From Collinsella tanakaei (lineage in GTDB: Bacteria; Actinomycetota; Coriobacteriia; Coriobacteriales; Coriobacteriaceae), in assembly GCF_016902615.1 (NCBI RefSeq), contig NZ_JACJMB010000011.1, positions 1 through 64,000 of the forward strand: DNA of 64,000 nt, written 5' to 3'. The notes under the pieces are model-generated. The model ran no database searches, was not told the DNA's origin, and saw only the letters and a program-made list of their open reading frames with translations. Both the position numbers and the translations under genes were made by a program. Positions 54,854-63,338 of the stretch are shown here, in pieces (within the stretch, counting starts at the first letter, position 1; every line of letters starts with the position of its first letter).

Positions 54854-56533
54854 ATGAGCTCAACGAGCGACCGCGCGGGTCTGCGCGGGCAGCTGTCTGC
54901 AGCCGGCATGCTGATCGGTTGCATCGGCTGCGTCATCATCACGGCGTCCTCGGTGTACACGGCCCTCAAGATGGGCTCGCTGCCGTGGCCGACCATCTTC
55001 ACCTCCATCACCGCGCTCGTGCTGTTGCGCGCGGTGGGCAGAACGTCTCTTGGCGAAGCGAATATCACCCAGGTCATCATGTCCGCCGGCTCCATGGTTG
55101 CCGGTGGTCTCGCCTTCACCATCCCGGGCATCTGGATGCTCGGCCTCACCGACGAGGTCGACTGGATCGAGATGCTCGCCGTGGCACTTGCGGGCACCCT
55201 GCTCGGTCTCGTGTGCACGGCGCTCATCCAGCGTCACTTCGTCGAGGAATCGGACTTGGAGTACCCCATCGGCACCGCGGCGGCTGAGACGCTGATCGCG
55301 AGCCGCGCCGGTGGATCGACGGGCAGGAAGCTCTTCGGTTCCATGGCGATCTCAGGGCTCTGGTGCGTTGCGCGCGACGTGCTCGGCCTCATGCCGTCGC
55401 TTGTGGCGCAGCTTCCGGTGCCGGGCGTCGCCTTCGGCATCCAGAACTCGCCCATGCGCTGGGCCGTCGGCTTTCTGGCGGGTCGCCGCGCCATCATCTA
55501 CTGGGCGCTCGGTGCGGTGCTCGGCTGGTTCGGTATCGTCGTGGGCGGTACCGCCCTCGGCCTGTGGGACGCCGTCGGCGCCCAGGGTATCGTGAGCAGC
55601 CTCGGAATGGGCCTCATGATGGGGTCGGGCGCCGGCGTGGTCATCCGGGACATCGCCCTGCCGCTTATCCGTCGGGCGCGCGCGGGCCGTGCGCGCGTGG
55701 ACGCTAAGGGTGCCGGCGGCTCACCTGGGTTCGTCTCGCGGCTCATCACGCGCTACGACGCCGGGATGCTTGCGCTCATGGTCGCCTCCGCCGCGCTCAT
55801 CGTCTGCTTCGCGCTGGGGCTCGGGCCGCTCGTCGCCATGGCGGTGGTGCTGCTCGCTTTCGTGTGCTCCGTCATGAGCGCGCAGTCGGTCGGCCAGTCG
55901 GGCATCGACCCCATGGAGATCTTCGGCCTTATCGTCCTGCTGTTCGTGGCCGCCTTCTCCGAGGCGACCGAGGTGCAGCTCTTCTTCGTCGCGGGCGTGA
56001 TCGCCGTGGCGTGCGGTCTTGCGGGCGACGTCATGAGCGATTTCAAGACGGGTCAGATCATCGGCACGAGCCCGCGCTCCATGTGGATGGGGCAGGCCAT
56101 CGGCGCCGTGCTCGGCACATTCGTGGCCGTGGCGGTCCTGGTCGCGCTCGTGGGCGCCTACGGCCCCGACGCATTCGGCCCCGACGCGCTGTTCGTCTCC
56201 GCCCAGGCGAATGTGGTCGCCACGATGGTGTCGGGCATCCCGAGCGTCGGGGGCTTCTGCGCGGGCCTCGTTGCCGGCACGGTGCTCTACTGCGCGGGCA
56301 TCCCGTCAATGATGCTCGGTCTCGGCGTGTACCTGCCGTTCTACATGTCGCTCACGACGGTGCTCGGCGCCGTGGTGCGCTGGGTGTACGACCGCGTGTG
56401 CGCCTCGCGCGGGCTTGACGCGGAGGCATCCGAGGAGACGGGCGTCGTGGTGGCGTCGGGCGTGCTCGGCGGCGAGAGCATCGTCGGGGTTATCGTGGCC
56501 TTCGCGACGGTCGCCGCGGGGCTCGCCGGCTGA
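54854..56533 (+). CDS. OPT-family oligopeptide/metal-chelate transporter
   Basis: A 559-residue membrane protein with about 14-16 helices. OPT-family landmarks are present: GSLPWPTIFTSI near the N-terminus (about residue 40), EESDLEYPIGTAAAETLIAS (about 135) and a C-terminal SGIPSVGGFCAGLVAGT with GVYLPFYMSL. The family moves small peptides or metal-nicotianamine/siderophore-like chelates by proton coupling; bacterial substrates are rarely known. Length matches the shorter prokaryotic class. ATG 54854 follows GAAGGAG. It stands alone between coaX and the NifU-like gene. Confidence 0.9.
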   Translation: MSSTSDRAGLRGQLSAAGMLIGCIGCVIITASSVYTALKMGSLPWPTIFTSITALVLLRAVGRTSLGEANITQVIMSAGSMVAGGLAFTIPGIWMLGLTDEVDWIEMLAVALAGTLLGLVCTALIQRHFVEESDLEYPIGTAAAETLIASRAGGSTGRKLFGSMAISGLWCVARDVLGLMPSLVAQLPVPGVAFGIQNSPMRWAVGFLAGRRAIIYWALGAVLGWFGIVVGGTALGLWDAVGAQGIVSSLGMGLMMGSGAGVVIRDIALPLIRRARAGRARVDAKGAGGSPGFVSRLITRYDAGMLALMVASAALIVCFALGLGPLVAMAVVLLAFVCSVMSAQSVGQSGIDPMEIFGLIVLLFVAAFSEATEVQLFFVAGVIAVACGLAGDVMSDFKTGQIIGTSPRSMWMGQAIGAVLGTFVAVAVLVALVGAYGPDAFGPDALFVSAQANVVATMVSGIPSVGGFCAGLVAGTVLYCAGIPSMMLGLGVYLPFYMSLTTVLGAVVRWVYDRVCASRGLDAEASEETGVVVASGVLGGESIVGVIVAFATVAAGLAG

Positions 56534-56677
56534 CGGCGCCAAACCGGGTATATTGCATGGGCTTTTTTGGGGAGCGTATCGAGAACCGCAGGCGGGGAAC
56601 AGTTCTTGGTGTCATGATATGATAAACGCTACCTGCGTGCATTCTCCTGTGCGCATCACTGTAGGAAAGGAGCCCTT

Positions 56678-56959
56678 GTGGCCGTTAACGAACAGCTTCT
56701 GCTCGCCGTGCTCGACGAGATCCGTCCGAATCTCCAGGCCGACGGCGGCGACATGGAATATCACGGTGTGGATGACGACGGTGTCGTCTCCCTCGAGCTC
56801 ACCGGTCATTGCGCCGGCTGCCCGATGAGCCAGCTCACGCTCTCCATGGGCATCGAGCGCATCCTGAAGGAACATGTGCCCGGCGTGACGCGCGTCGTGG
56901 CCGTCAACGACATGAATGGCGGCATGACCGACCTGTACGACGAGTACGCGCCGTTCTAA
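56678..56959 (+). CDS. NifU C-terminal-domain iron-sulfur scaffold
   Basis: A 93-residue NifU-like protein. It reads LDEIRPNLQADGGDMEYHGV and then GHCAGCPMSQLTLSMGIERI, with the CxxC pair (Cys46 and Cys49) that holds a transient [4Fe-4S] cluster on a homodimer. A GTG start at 56678 follows AAAGGAG. It probably delivers clusters to the many Fe-S proteins of this anaerobe. Single-gene unit ended by a strong hairpin. Confidence 0.95.
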   Translation: MAVNEQLLLAVLDEIRPNLQADGGDMEYHGVDDDGVVSLELTGHCAGCPMSQLTLSMGIERILKEHVPGVTRVVAVNDMNGGMTDLYDEYAPF

Positions 56960-56981
56960 GCCTTCAAGCAACGTGAACGAA

Positions 56982-57004
56982 TGGGGCCGCGTCAAGCGGC
57001 CCCA
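56982..57004 (+). terminator. terminator after the NifU-like gene
   Basis: TGGGGCCGC (56982-56990) pairs with GCGGCCCCA (56996-57004), loop of five, 22 bases after the stop. T-run absent. Confidence 0.75.
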
Positions 57005-57070
57005 TCGCTGTTGAGGGGCTATGTCCGCCGCGGGGCGCACATGACCCGGTGCGGGCGGCAAGGAGGAGTT

Positions 57071-57517
57071 ATGGGCAAGCGCGATCGCAATACGGCGCCT
57101 GCGGCATCGCGCAATGACGCGGCGCCCCAGATGACCCGGGTCGCCCCGGGCGCTGCGGTGGGGCATACGGCCGGGCGAGACGTTGCGCCCATCGACCCGA
57201 AGGGTCCTGACGGCGTGGCGCGCTGCTGGGAGGTGCGCGGCTGCGAGGGTGTGTACGGCTTCACCGGCTATATGGTCGACGAGTGCCCGCACAACGTGGC
57301 CGACCGCTATTCACCCTGTCCGGCGACCTGCGTCTACACGCACTGCCAGCGCCCCTGGCATGCGGAGGCGACCTCTCTTGAGGACCTGCTCGATCCGCGT
57401 GTCGACCGCATGTCCGCCATCAAGGAGGAGTGCCGCCGCTGCCTGCATTTCATCCGGCGCGGCCCGGCGGCGCACCCGCGGGACGCCGGTGCCGTCGACG
57501 CCCAGAACGGCGATTGA
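57071..57517 (+). CDS. Cys-rich two-CW-like small protein
   Basis: A 148-residue protein, start ATG 57071 after AGGAGGAG. The N-terminal ~50 residues are low-complexity. Then CWEVRGCEG resembles the CW...C motif of two-CW-domain proteins, followed by ECPHNVADRYSPCPATC, THCQRPWHA and EECRRCLHFI, about nine Cys in all. This suggests a metal- or Fe-S-binding role. It is just upstream of lgt (88 bp) on the same strand, but there is no obvious functional link. Exact function unknown. Confidence 0.6.
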   Translation: MGKRDRNTAPAASRNDAAPQMTRVAPGAAVGHTAGRDVAPIDPKGPDGVARCWEVRGCEGVYGFTGYMVDECPHNVADRYSPCPATCVYTHCQRPWHAEATSLEDLLDPRVDRMSAIKEECRRCLHFIRRGPAAHPRDAGAVDAQNGD

Positions 57518-57605
57518 CGCGTATCGCCTGCAGGCGCATCCTCGGACGCGATGCATCGCAGGCCGGTGTCGCCTTCCGTGCCCATCCATCTGAAAGGGGG
57601 ATCTC

Positions 57606-58430
57606 GTGCTGAACGAGCTCTACCATAGCCTGGACCCCGTCGCGTTCTCGGCGGGCCCGATCACCATCTATTGGTACGGCATCTCCTATATCGTCGGGGC
57701 GCTGCTCACCGGCGTGGTGATGTACCGGACGCAGAAGCGCTGGGGGCTGAACATCTCCGTCGACGACCTCATGACCGTCGTCGTCTGCGTGGTGTTCGGC
57801 CTGCTCATCGGCGCCCGCCTGTTCTACGTGCTTTTCTACGGCGACGGGTACTACTTCGCCCATCCGCTCGAGATCTTCGCGGTGAACCACGGCGGCATGA
57901 GCTTCCATGGGGGGCTGGTCGGCGGCATTCTGGGCGGTCTTGTCGCCTGCCGCATCTGCCGCCTTTCCGCCTGGACCGTGGCCGACCTCGCCGTCATCGG
58001 CGCGCCGATCGCGCTTGCTTTGGGACGCTGCGCGAACTTCATCAACGGCGAGCTGTGGGGCAAGCCCACCGACCTGCCGTGGGGCGTGGTGTTCGAGAGC
58101 GGTGGCGACGTGGCGCGCCATCCCTCGCAGCTCTACGAGGCGCTGCTCGAGGGCGTGCTGCTGTTTGTTGCCATGCAGCTGCTGTCGCGAAAGCGCCCGC
58201 TTCTGCCGCAAGGCACGTTCATGGGCGGCTTCATCGCGTGGTACGGCGTCGCGCGCATCCTCGTCGAGTTCGTGCGCGTGCCCGATGCGCAGCTGGGCTA
58301 TCTCTTCGGCGGCTTCGTGACCATGGGACAGCTGCTGAGCCTGCCGCTGGTGATCGTCGGCGTCGCGTTGATCGTCTTCGCGCTGCACGCGAAGCGCCCG
58401 CAGCGCGGCTACCTCGACGAGCGCGCATAG
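57606..58430 (+). CDS. lgt: prolipoprotein diacylglyceryl transferase
   Basis: A 274-residue, seven-helix enzyme that attaches diacylglycerol to the lipobox Cys of prolipoproteins. The Lgt signature is intact: YWYGISY (about residues 22-28), HGGMSFHGGLVGG with catalytic His (about 95), and GRCANFINGELWG (about 140), and the second Lgt segment HPSQLYEALLEG follows. GTG start 57606 follows AAAGGGGG. It serves lipoproteins such as the PEPSY lipoprotein at 5.5 kb. A strong hairpin follows. Confidence 0.96.
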   Translation: MLNELYHSLDPVAFSAGPITIYWYGISYIVGALLTGVVMYRTQKRWGLNISVDDLMTVVVCVVFGLLIGARLFYVLFYGDGYYFAHPLEIFAVNHGGMSFHGGLVGGILGGLVACRICRLSAWTVADLAVIGAPIALALGRCANFINGELWGKPTDLPWGVVFESGGDVARHPSQLYEALLEGVLLFVAMQLLSRKRPLLPQGTFMGGFIAWYGVARILVEFVRVPDAQLGYLFGGFVTMGQLLSLPLVIVGVALIVFALHAKRPQRGYLDERA

Positions 58431-58455
58431 GCGCTGCACCGGACATATACATATA

Positions 58456-58495
58456 ACGGCGCCCCGGCTGGGTTTGGACCTCGCCGGGGCGCCGT
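58456..58495 (+). terminator. terminator after lgt (bidirectional)
   Basis: A 13-bp perfect stem (58456-58468 with 58483-58495) between lgt and the convergent TrkA gene; it can serve both strands. Confidence 0.8.
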
Positions 58496-58528
58496 CATGT
58501 AGAGGGGGCGCGATTACCCGCCTTGCGG

Positions 58529-59188
58529 TTATGCGAACAGGCGCCGGATGCCGTCTTTGCCCTCGCGGCTGCAGAACAGCACGGCCTCGTCGCCCGCGCG
58601 CAGAACGGTGCGTCCGTTCGGGACGGAAAGGCTGCCGGCCCGGTCGACCGCCACGACGATGGTCTGCTCGGGAAACTCGATGTGGGAAAGCGGCATCCCA
58701 TCGACCCTCGAGCCGGGCTTCACGGTCGCCTGGACGATGCTGTGCTCGTCGCGGCCGAGCTTCATGAGGGTGAACATGTCGCGCAGGCTCATGCCCTCGC
58801 GGATGAAGCGCGTGAGGATCTCGGCCTGGTTGACGCCCGCATCGACGCCGTTTGCCGGCGTGAACATCCAGGCGTTCGCCGGGTCGTTCACGCGCGCGAC
58901 CACGCGCGGCACGGAGAACTCCATCTTGGCGAGCATGGCGATGACGAGGTTCACCTCGTCTTTACCGGTGACGGCCGCCATGACATCTGCCATATGGATG
59001 CCGGCGCGCTCGAGGGCGCGCGGGTCCGCAGCGCTGTCCTCGATGATGGTGCAGTCCGGGCACGTGCGGCGCAGGCGCTCGACGGCATCCGCGCGCTGCT
59101 CGATGACGGTGACGGTCTCGCCGTCTGCGCACAGCTGGCTGGCCAGGTGGGCGCCGATCTTGCCTGCGCCCGCGATGATAATCTGCAT
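58529..59188 (-). CDS. TrkA/KtrA-type potassium-uptake regulatory subunit (second)
   Basis: A 219-residue RCK protein. The Rossmann NAD motif is IIIAGAGKIGAHLASQL (about 3-19), with EQRADAVERL after it. TrkA-C follows (about 140-215, VKPGSRVDGMPLSHIEF). It binds NAD/ATP or c-di-AMP and gates a Trk/Ktr channel. The upstream gene is a similar protein nine bases away, so the pair is co-made. No membrane TrkH/KtrB is in this window, so the channel must lie elsewhere or these act on the nearby P-type ATPase. Confidence 0.9.
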   Translation of the reverse strand: MQIIIAGAGKIGAHLASQLCADGETVTVIEQRADAVERLRRTCPDCTIIEDSAADPRALERAGIHMADVMAAVTGKDEVNLVIAMLAKMEFSVPRVVARVNDPANAWMFTPANGVDAGVNQAEILTRFIREGMSLRDMFTLMKLGRDEHSIVQATVKPGSRVDGMPLSHIEFPEQTIVVAVDRAGSLSVPNGRTVLRAGDEAVLFCSREGKDGIRRLFA

Positions 59189-59197
59189 AGCTATCGC

Positions 59198-59851
59198 CTA
59201 CTCTCCGATGCCGAGCATCTGCTTGAACTTGCGGTTCGCCGAGGTGGCGACCGCTGCGTAGATGATGTCGCCGTCATTCAGAACAGTACCCTGCGTGGGG
59301 ATGAACGTCTCGTTGTTGCGCGAGACGGCGACGATCTGGACCTCGCCGAGTGCGGTGAGCTCGCGCACGGTCGAGCCGCCGAGCAGCGCCGGGATGTCGG
59401 CGCGAACGAGGTGCACGTCGCCGGAGCCGACCTCGTAGACGCCGTCGAGCTGCCCGTAGGTCAGAAGTTCGCAGACACGCGAGATGCCCCACGAGTTGGG
59501 GGAAATGGTCTGGATGTCGAGCCGGCGGTAGGTTTCGGCCTTGGAGAGGTCGTGCAGGCGCGCGATCACGCGGGGGACGCGGAACATGCTGCGCGCCACG
59601 TGCGCGACCACGATGTTGGCCTCGTCGGAGCCCATGCACGAGACGAGGGCGCTGGCGCGCATGATGCCCGCTTCCTCGAGGACGGCGCGATCGAATCCCA
59701 CGCCCAGGACCTTCTTGCCGGTGAAGGAGGCGTCGAGCGCGTCGAGCGCCGCGCGGTCGCTATCGATGGCGGTGACGGAGAAACCCTGACGGGAGAGGCG
59801 CCGCACGAGGCCTGCGCCCATGAAGCCGACTCCCACGACGATGACGTTCAT
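59198..59851 (-). CDS. TrkA/KtrA-type potassium-uptake regulatory subunit (first)
   Basis: A 217-residue RCK protein with VIVVGVGFMGAGLVRRL (about 3-19), DSDRAALD, and a TrkA-C half with VRADIPALLGGSTVRELTAL. It is only distantly similar to its downstream partner, so this is not a recent tandem copy; the two may form a hetero-oligomeric ring. It lies 73 bases after the P-type ATPase gene on the same strand, suggesting a potassium/ion-homeostasis operon. Confidence 0.9.
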   Translation of the reverse strand: MNVIVVGVGFMGAGLVRRLSRQGFSVTAIDSDRAALDALDASFTGKKVLGVGFDRAVLEEAGIMRASALVSCMGSDEANIVVAHVARSMFRVPRVIARLHDLSKAETYRRLDIQTISPNSWGISRVCELLTYGQLDGVYEVGSGDVHLVRADIPALLGGSTVRELTALGEVQIVAVSRNNETFIPTQGTVLNDGDIIYAAVATSANRKFKQMLGIGE

Positions 59852-59924
59852 AGTGCATCACCTTTCTTGACAAAAGGGAAAAACGATTCAAACGAGCTGA
59901 CAGCCGATATGGACGGGTCCATGG

Positions 59925-62843
59925 CTACCTCGCCTGCCCACGGCGTGCGTCGCGGTGGCGCAGCCATGCCTTGCGCGCCTCCTCGATCGCGATGACGACC
60001 GGTGGGATGCAGCAGAGGAAAACGTAGTCCTGCCAGCCGAGCGGGGCGGTGTGGAACACGCTCTGCAGCGGCGGGAACACCGTGAGGAACACGATGAGGG
60101 CAACCTCGAAGACGATGCCGATGACGATCTGGCGGTTGGCGAAAAGGCCGATCTTGAAGACGGAAGTCTTCTCGGTGCGGCAGTTCATGACCTGGCCGAT
60201 CTGGGCGAACACGATGCCGGCGAGCGTCATGGTCGTCGCCTGGATGTAGATCGGGTCGGCGTCGTTGCCCACGCCTGCGAGCGGCACGGCCGGCCAGCCG
60301 TTCAAGATGTTCACCAGGAAGTAGCCGACCATGGCGGCGATGGAGCCCATGAGGCCGTACCACAGGAAGGCCTTGACGAGCACGCGCGGGTTGAGCAGGC
60401 GCTCGCCCGGGTCGCGCGGGGGCTGGTCCATGACGGTGCCCTCGGGCGGCTCGGTGCCGAGGCCGAGCGCGGGGAGCATGTCGGTGCCCAGGTCGATGGT
60501 GAGAATCTGCATCGTGGTGAGCGGGAGCGGCACGGAGCCGCCGGAGAGCAGGTAGACGGCGTTCGGGACGGCCTCGGGCGCGTTGGAGTTCAGGATGTAA
60601 AGGAGGAACTTGCGGATGTTGCTGTACACCGCGCGGCCCTCCTCGATGGCCGCCACGATCGAGGCGAAGTTGTCATCGGTCAAGATCATGTCCGCGGCCT
60701 CCTTGGCCACGTCCGTGCCGGCGACACCCATGGCGACGCCGATGTCGGCCTTCTTGAGCGCCGGCGCGTCGTTCACGCCGTCTCCCGTGACCGCCACGAT
60801 CTCGCCCATCTCCTGCAGGGCGGTGACGACGCGGAGCTTTTGCTCGGGCGCCATGCGGGCGAAGACCACCTGGCCGCCGAGCTTGCGCTTGAGCTCGTCA
60901 TCGTCCATCTGCGAGAGTTCGAAGCCAGAGATGACCGTCAGGTCGCCGCCGTCCACGATGCCGATGCGGCGCGCGATGCTCGCAGCGGTCAGGCCGTAGT
61001 CGCCGGTGATCATGACGATGCGGATGCCGGCGCGACGGCACTCCGCCACGGCGGCGGCGACCTCGGGGCGCGGCGGGTCCATCATGACCTCGAGGCCCAC
61101 GAACGTGAGGTGGCACTCGATGTTGTCGGGCGTGTAGGAGCTTAAGGATGCCGGAACGCCCTGCTTGGCCGCCTCGGAGCCGAGGGGACGGTAGGCCACG
61201 GCGAGCACGCGCAGGCCGTCGGCGGCGTAGCCGTCGTTGGCGGCCATGATGCGGCCCCGCAGCTCCTCGGTCATGGGCATGACCTTCCCATCGACGCGGA
61301 TGTACTCCGCGAGGCGCACGACCTCGTTGGGGGCGCCCTTGACGAAGGCGATGCGGCTCGCCCCGTCGATGGGGTCCTCGAGACTGTGAACGGTCGTCAT
61401 GCGCTTGCGGCGGCTTTCAAAGGGGAGCTCCTTCACGCGCGGCATGCGGCGCTCGAGCTCGACGGGGTCGATGCCGCCCTTCTGGGCGGACACGATGAGA
61501 CACGCCTCGGTGGGGTCGCCGTAGACCTCGTAGCGCCGACCCGCCTCCTCGGGCGCATGCAGGCGGGCGTTGCCGCACAGCAGGCCGCCTTCGAGGAGCA
61601 GCTCGAGGTCGGGGTCGTCCACGGCGCGATACGCGGTGCCCGCGGCCTCGATGGTGCCTTCCGGCGCGTAGCCGACGCCTGTGACCTCGTACTCGCGGGT
61701 AGCGGTCCACAGGTGGTTGACCGTCATCTCGTTTTGGGTGAGCGTGCCGGTCTTGTCGGTGCAGATGACGCTCGTGGAGCCGAGTGCTTCGACGGAGTTG
61801 AGCTTCTTCACGAGGGCGTTGCGCTTGCTCATGCGCTGCACCGCCATGGCGAGCGACAGCGTCACGGTCGGCAGCAGCCCCTCGGGGATGAACGCCACGA
61901 CCATGCCGAGTGCGAAGATGAACGACTGCGCGAAGGGTTCATGCACGACGAACAGGGAGAGCGCGAAGAAGGCGAGGCCCATGCACATGGCGAAGATGGT
62001 GACCTGCTTGGTCAGGCGATCGAGGTCGCGCTGCAGCGGGCTTTCGGCATCCTCCATGTTCTGGGTGAGGCTGGCGATCTTGCCGAACTCGGTGGCCATG
62101 CCGATGCGAACGACGACGGCGCGGCCGTTGCCCTCCGACACGCTCGTGCCGGCGAACACGAGGTTCGGGATCTCGGCTGCAGACAGGCCCTCTTCGAGGA
62201 CGGCGTCGGACGTTTTGCGCGAAGGGTTCGACTCGCCGTTCAGCGTCGATTGGTTCACCTGCAGATCGGAGCTCGCGATGACGCGGGCGTCCGCCGAGAT
62301 CTTGTCGCCCTCGGCGAGCAGCATGATGTCGCCGGGCACGAGGTCCTCCGCGAGCACCTTCTGCTCCTGGCCGTCGCGGATGACGTTGGTGTAGGCGGGC
62401 AGCATCTTCTTCAGCGCCTCGGTCGCCTGGCTTGCGCGATATTCCTGCCAGAAGCTGAAGACGCCGTTGATGATGTTGACGAGCCACACGGCGCAGCCCA
62501 GCTCGGGCAGCCCCGCGAGAAACGCGATGATGCCCGCCGCCCACAGCAGAATCGCCATGAGGTGGGTGAAGTTGGACAGAAACGCGAGCACGGGCGAGCG
62601 TTTCTTGCCGGATTCGATCAGGTTCTTGCCGAAACGCGTCTGGCGGCGTGCGGCCTCGTCGCCCGAAAGGCCGCCGGGGCCGACATCGAGCCTGTCGAAT
62701 GTTTCGTCGATCGGTTGTTTTCTGATGATTTCAATGAGGTCTCCGGAATCCATTCCGGATAGATTGGCACCCTTGGGCGCAGTGTGCGCACCCGAGCCTG
62801 TGCCAGCCGCATCCTGCGGCGACGCGGGGGTTTGCGTTCCCAT
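59925..62843 (-). CDS. P2-type cation-transporting ATPase
   Basis: A 972-residue P-type ATPase. Domain order is N-terminal cation ATPase (about 50-120), actuator with STLNGESNP (TGES-like loop), phosphorylation site CTDKTGTLTQNEMTV (catalytic Asp about 368), nucleotide-binding KGAPNEVV, hinge TGDGVNDAPALKKADIGVAM, and ten helices. Helix 4 reads AFIPEGLLPTVTL; the PEGLL form is typical of the Na+/K+- and H+/K+-ATPase-like P2 group. It probably exports Na+ or Ca2+, possibly with K+ counter-flow (inference). ATG 62843 is preferred for spacing to AGGAAAGG; ATG 62852 would add three residues. TrkA-type genes follow. Confidence 0.92.
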   Translation of the reverse strand: MGTQTPASPQDAAGTGSGAHTAPKGANLSGMDSGDLIEIIRKQPIDETFDRLDVGPGGLSGDEAARRQTRFGKNLIESGKKRSPVLAFLSNFTHLMAILLWAAGIIAFLAGLPELGCAVWLVNIINGVFSFWQEYRASQATEALKKMLPAYTNVIRDGQEQKVLAEDLVPGDIMLLAEGDKISADARVIASSDLQVNQSTLNGESNPSRKTSDAVLEEGLSAAEIPNLVFAGTSVSEGNGRAVVVRIGMATEFGKIASLTQNMEDAESPLQRDLDRLTKQVTIFAMCMGLAFFALSLFVVHEPFAQSFIFALGMVVAFIPEGLLPTVTLSLAMAVQRMSKRNALVKKLNSVEALGSTSVICTDKTGTLTQNEMTVNHLWTATREYEVTGVGYAPEGTIEAAGTAYRAVDDPDLELLLEGGLLCGNARLHAPEEAGRRYEVYGDPTEACLIVSAQKGGIDPVELERRMPRVKELPFESRRKRMTTVHSLEDPIDGASRIAFVKGAPNEVVRLAEYIRVDGKVMPMTEELRGRIMAANDGYAADGLRVLAVAYRPLGSEAAKQGVPASLSSYTPDNIECHLTFVGLEVMMDPPRPEVAAAVAECRRAGIRIVMITGDYGLTAASIARRIGIVDGGDLTVISGFELSQMDDDELKRKLGGQVVFARMAPEQKLRVVTALQEMGEIVAVTGDGVNDAPALKKADIGVAMGVAGTDVAKEAADMILTDDNFASIVAAIEEGRAVYSNIRKFLLYILNSNAPEAVPNAVYLLSGGSVPLPLTTMQILTIDLGTDMLPALGLGTEPPEGTVMDQPPRDPGERLLNPRVLVKAFLWYGLMGSIAAMVGYFLVNILNGWPAVPLAGVGNDADPIYIQATTMTLAGIVFAQIGQVMNCRTEKTSVFKIGLFANRQIVIGIVFEVALIVFLTVFPPLQSVFHTAPLGWQDYVFLCCIPPVVIAIEEARKAWLRHRDARRGQAR

Positions 62844-63338
62844 AATCCCCATCCTTTCCTGCACCGTAAACTGGTCTTTCGGTGAGAAAAAAACGAAACT
62901 TATAGGCCACGGGGCTCGCGCATGCTCTCGTGGTGGCACGCATCATAGTCATGTGTTCGCGTGGGTGCAAGACTTTTTTTCGGGATATTTTTTTCACCCG
63001 CTTTCCGGTCGCAGCCCGAGCGGTCGGATGCAGGGGCCGAAAGGTGCCATCGGACCGGTCGCATTACACGCTCATGACGGCTGGCGGCGCGAATGCGCCC
63101 CCGACGGGGTTCGTGCGCGGCGTTACGCCTGCGCGCGGGCGGCAGCGGGCGGTGCGCGCAGGCGGCTGCGAAGGAGTGCTCGCCCGCTGTCCCGACAATG
63201 CTGTTTACGTGGCAGGGCGTGCTTGCTCTTTTGCGCGGGGCGCAATCGGTATATCATGCCTTATCGTGTGTTTCTATGGGCCGGGGCACAAGCGCCCTGT
63301 GCGCGGCTGCCGGCTGGATCAGATAGAAGGAGCTTTGC
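62844..63338. other. 495-bp divergent spacer between the P-type ATPase and yebC
   Basis: Holds promoters for both sides but no supported gene. On the minus strand TATAAG (complement of 62899-62904) is a possible -10 for the ATPase. On the plus strand TATATC/TATCAT near 63250 may serve yebC with TTGCTC or TTGCGC upstream, at non-optimal spacing. A T7 run occurs near 62,985. Confidence 0.4.
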
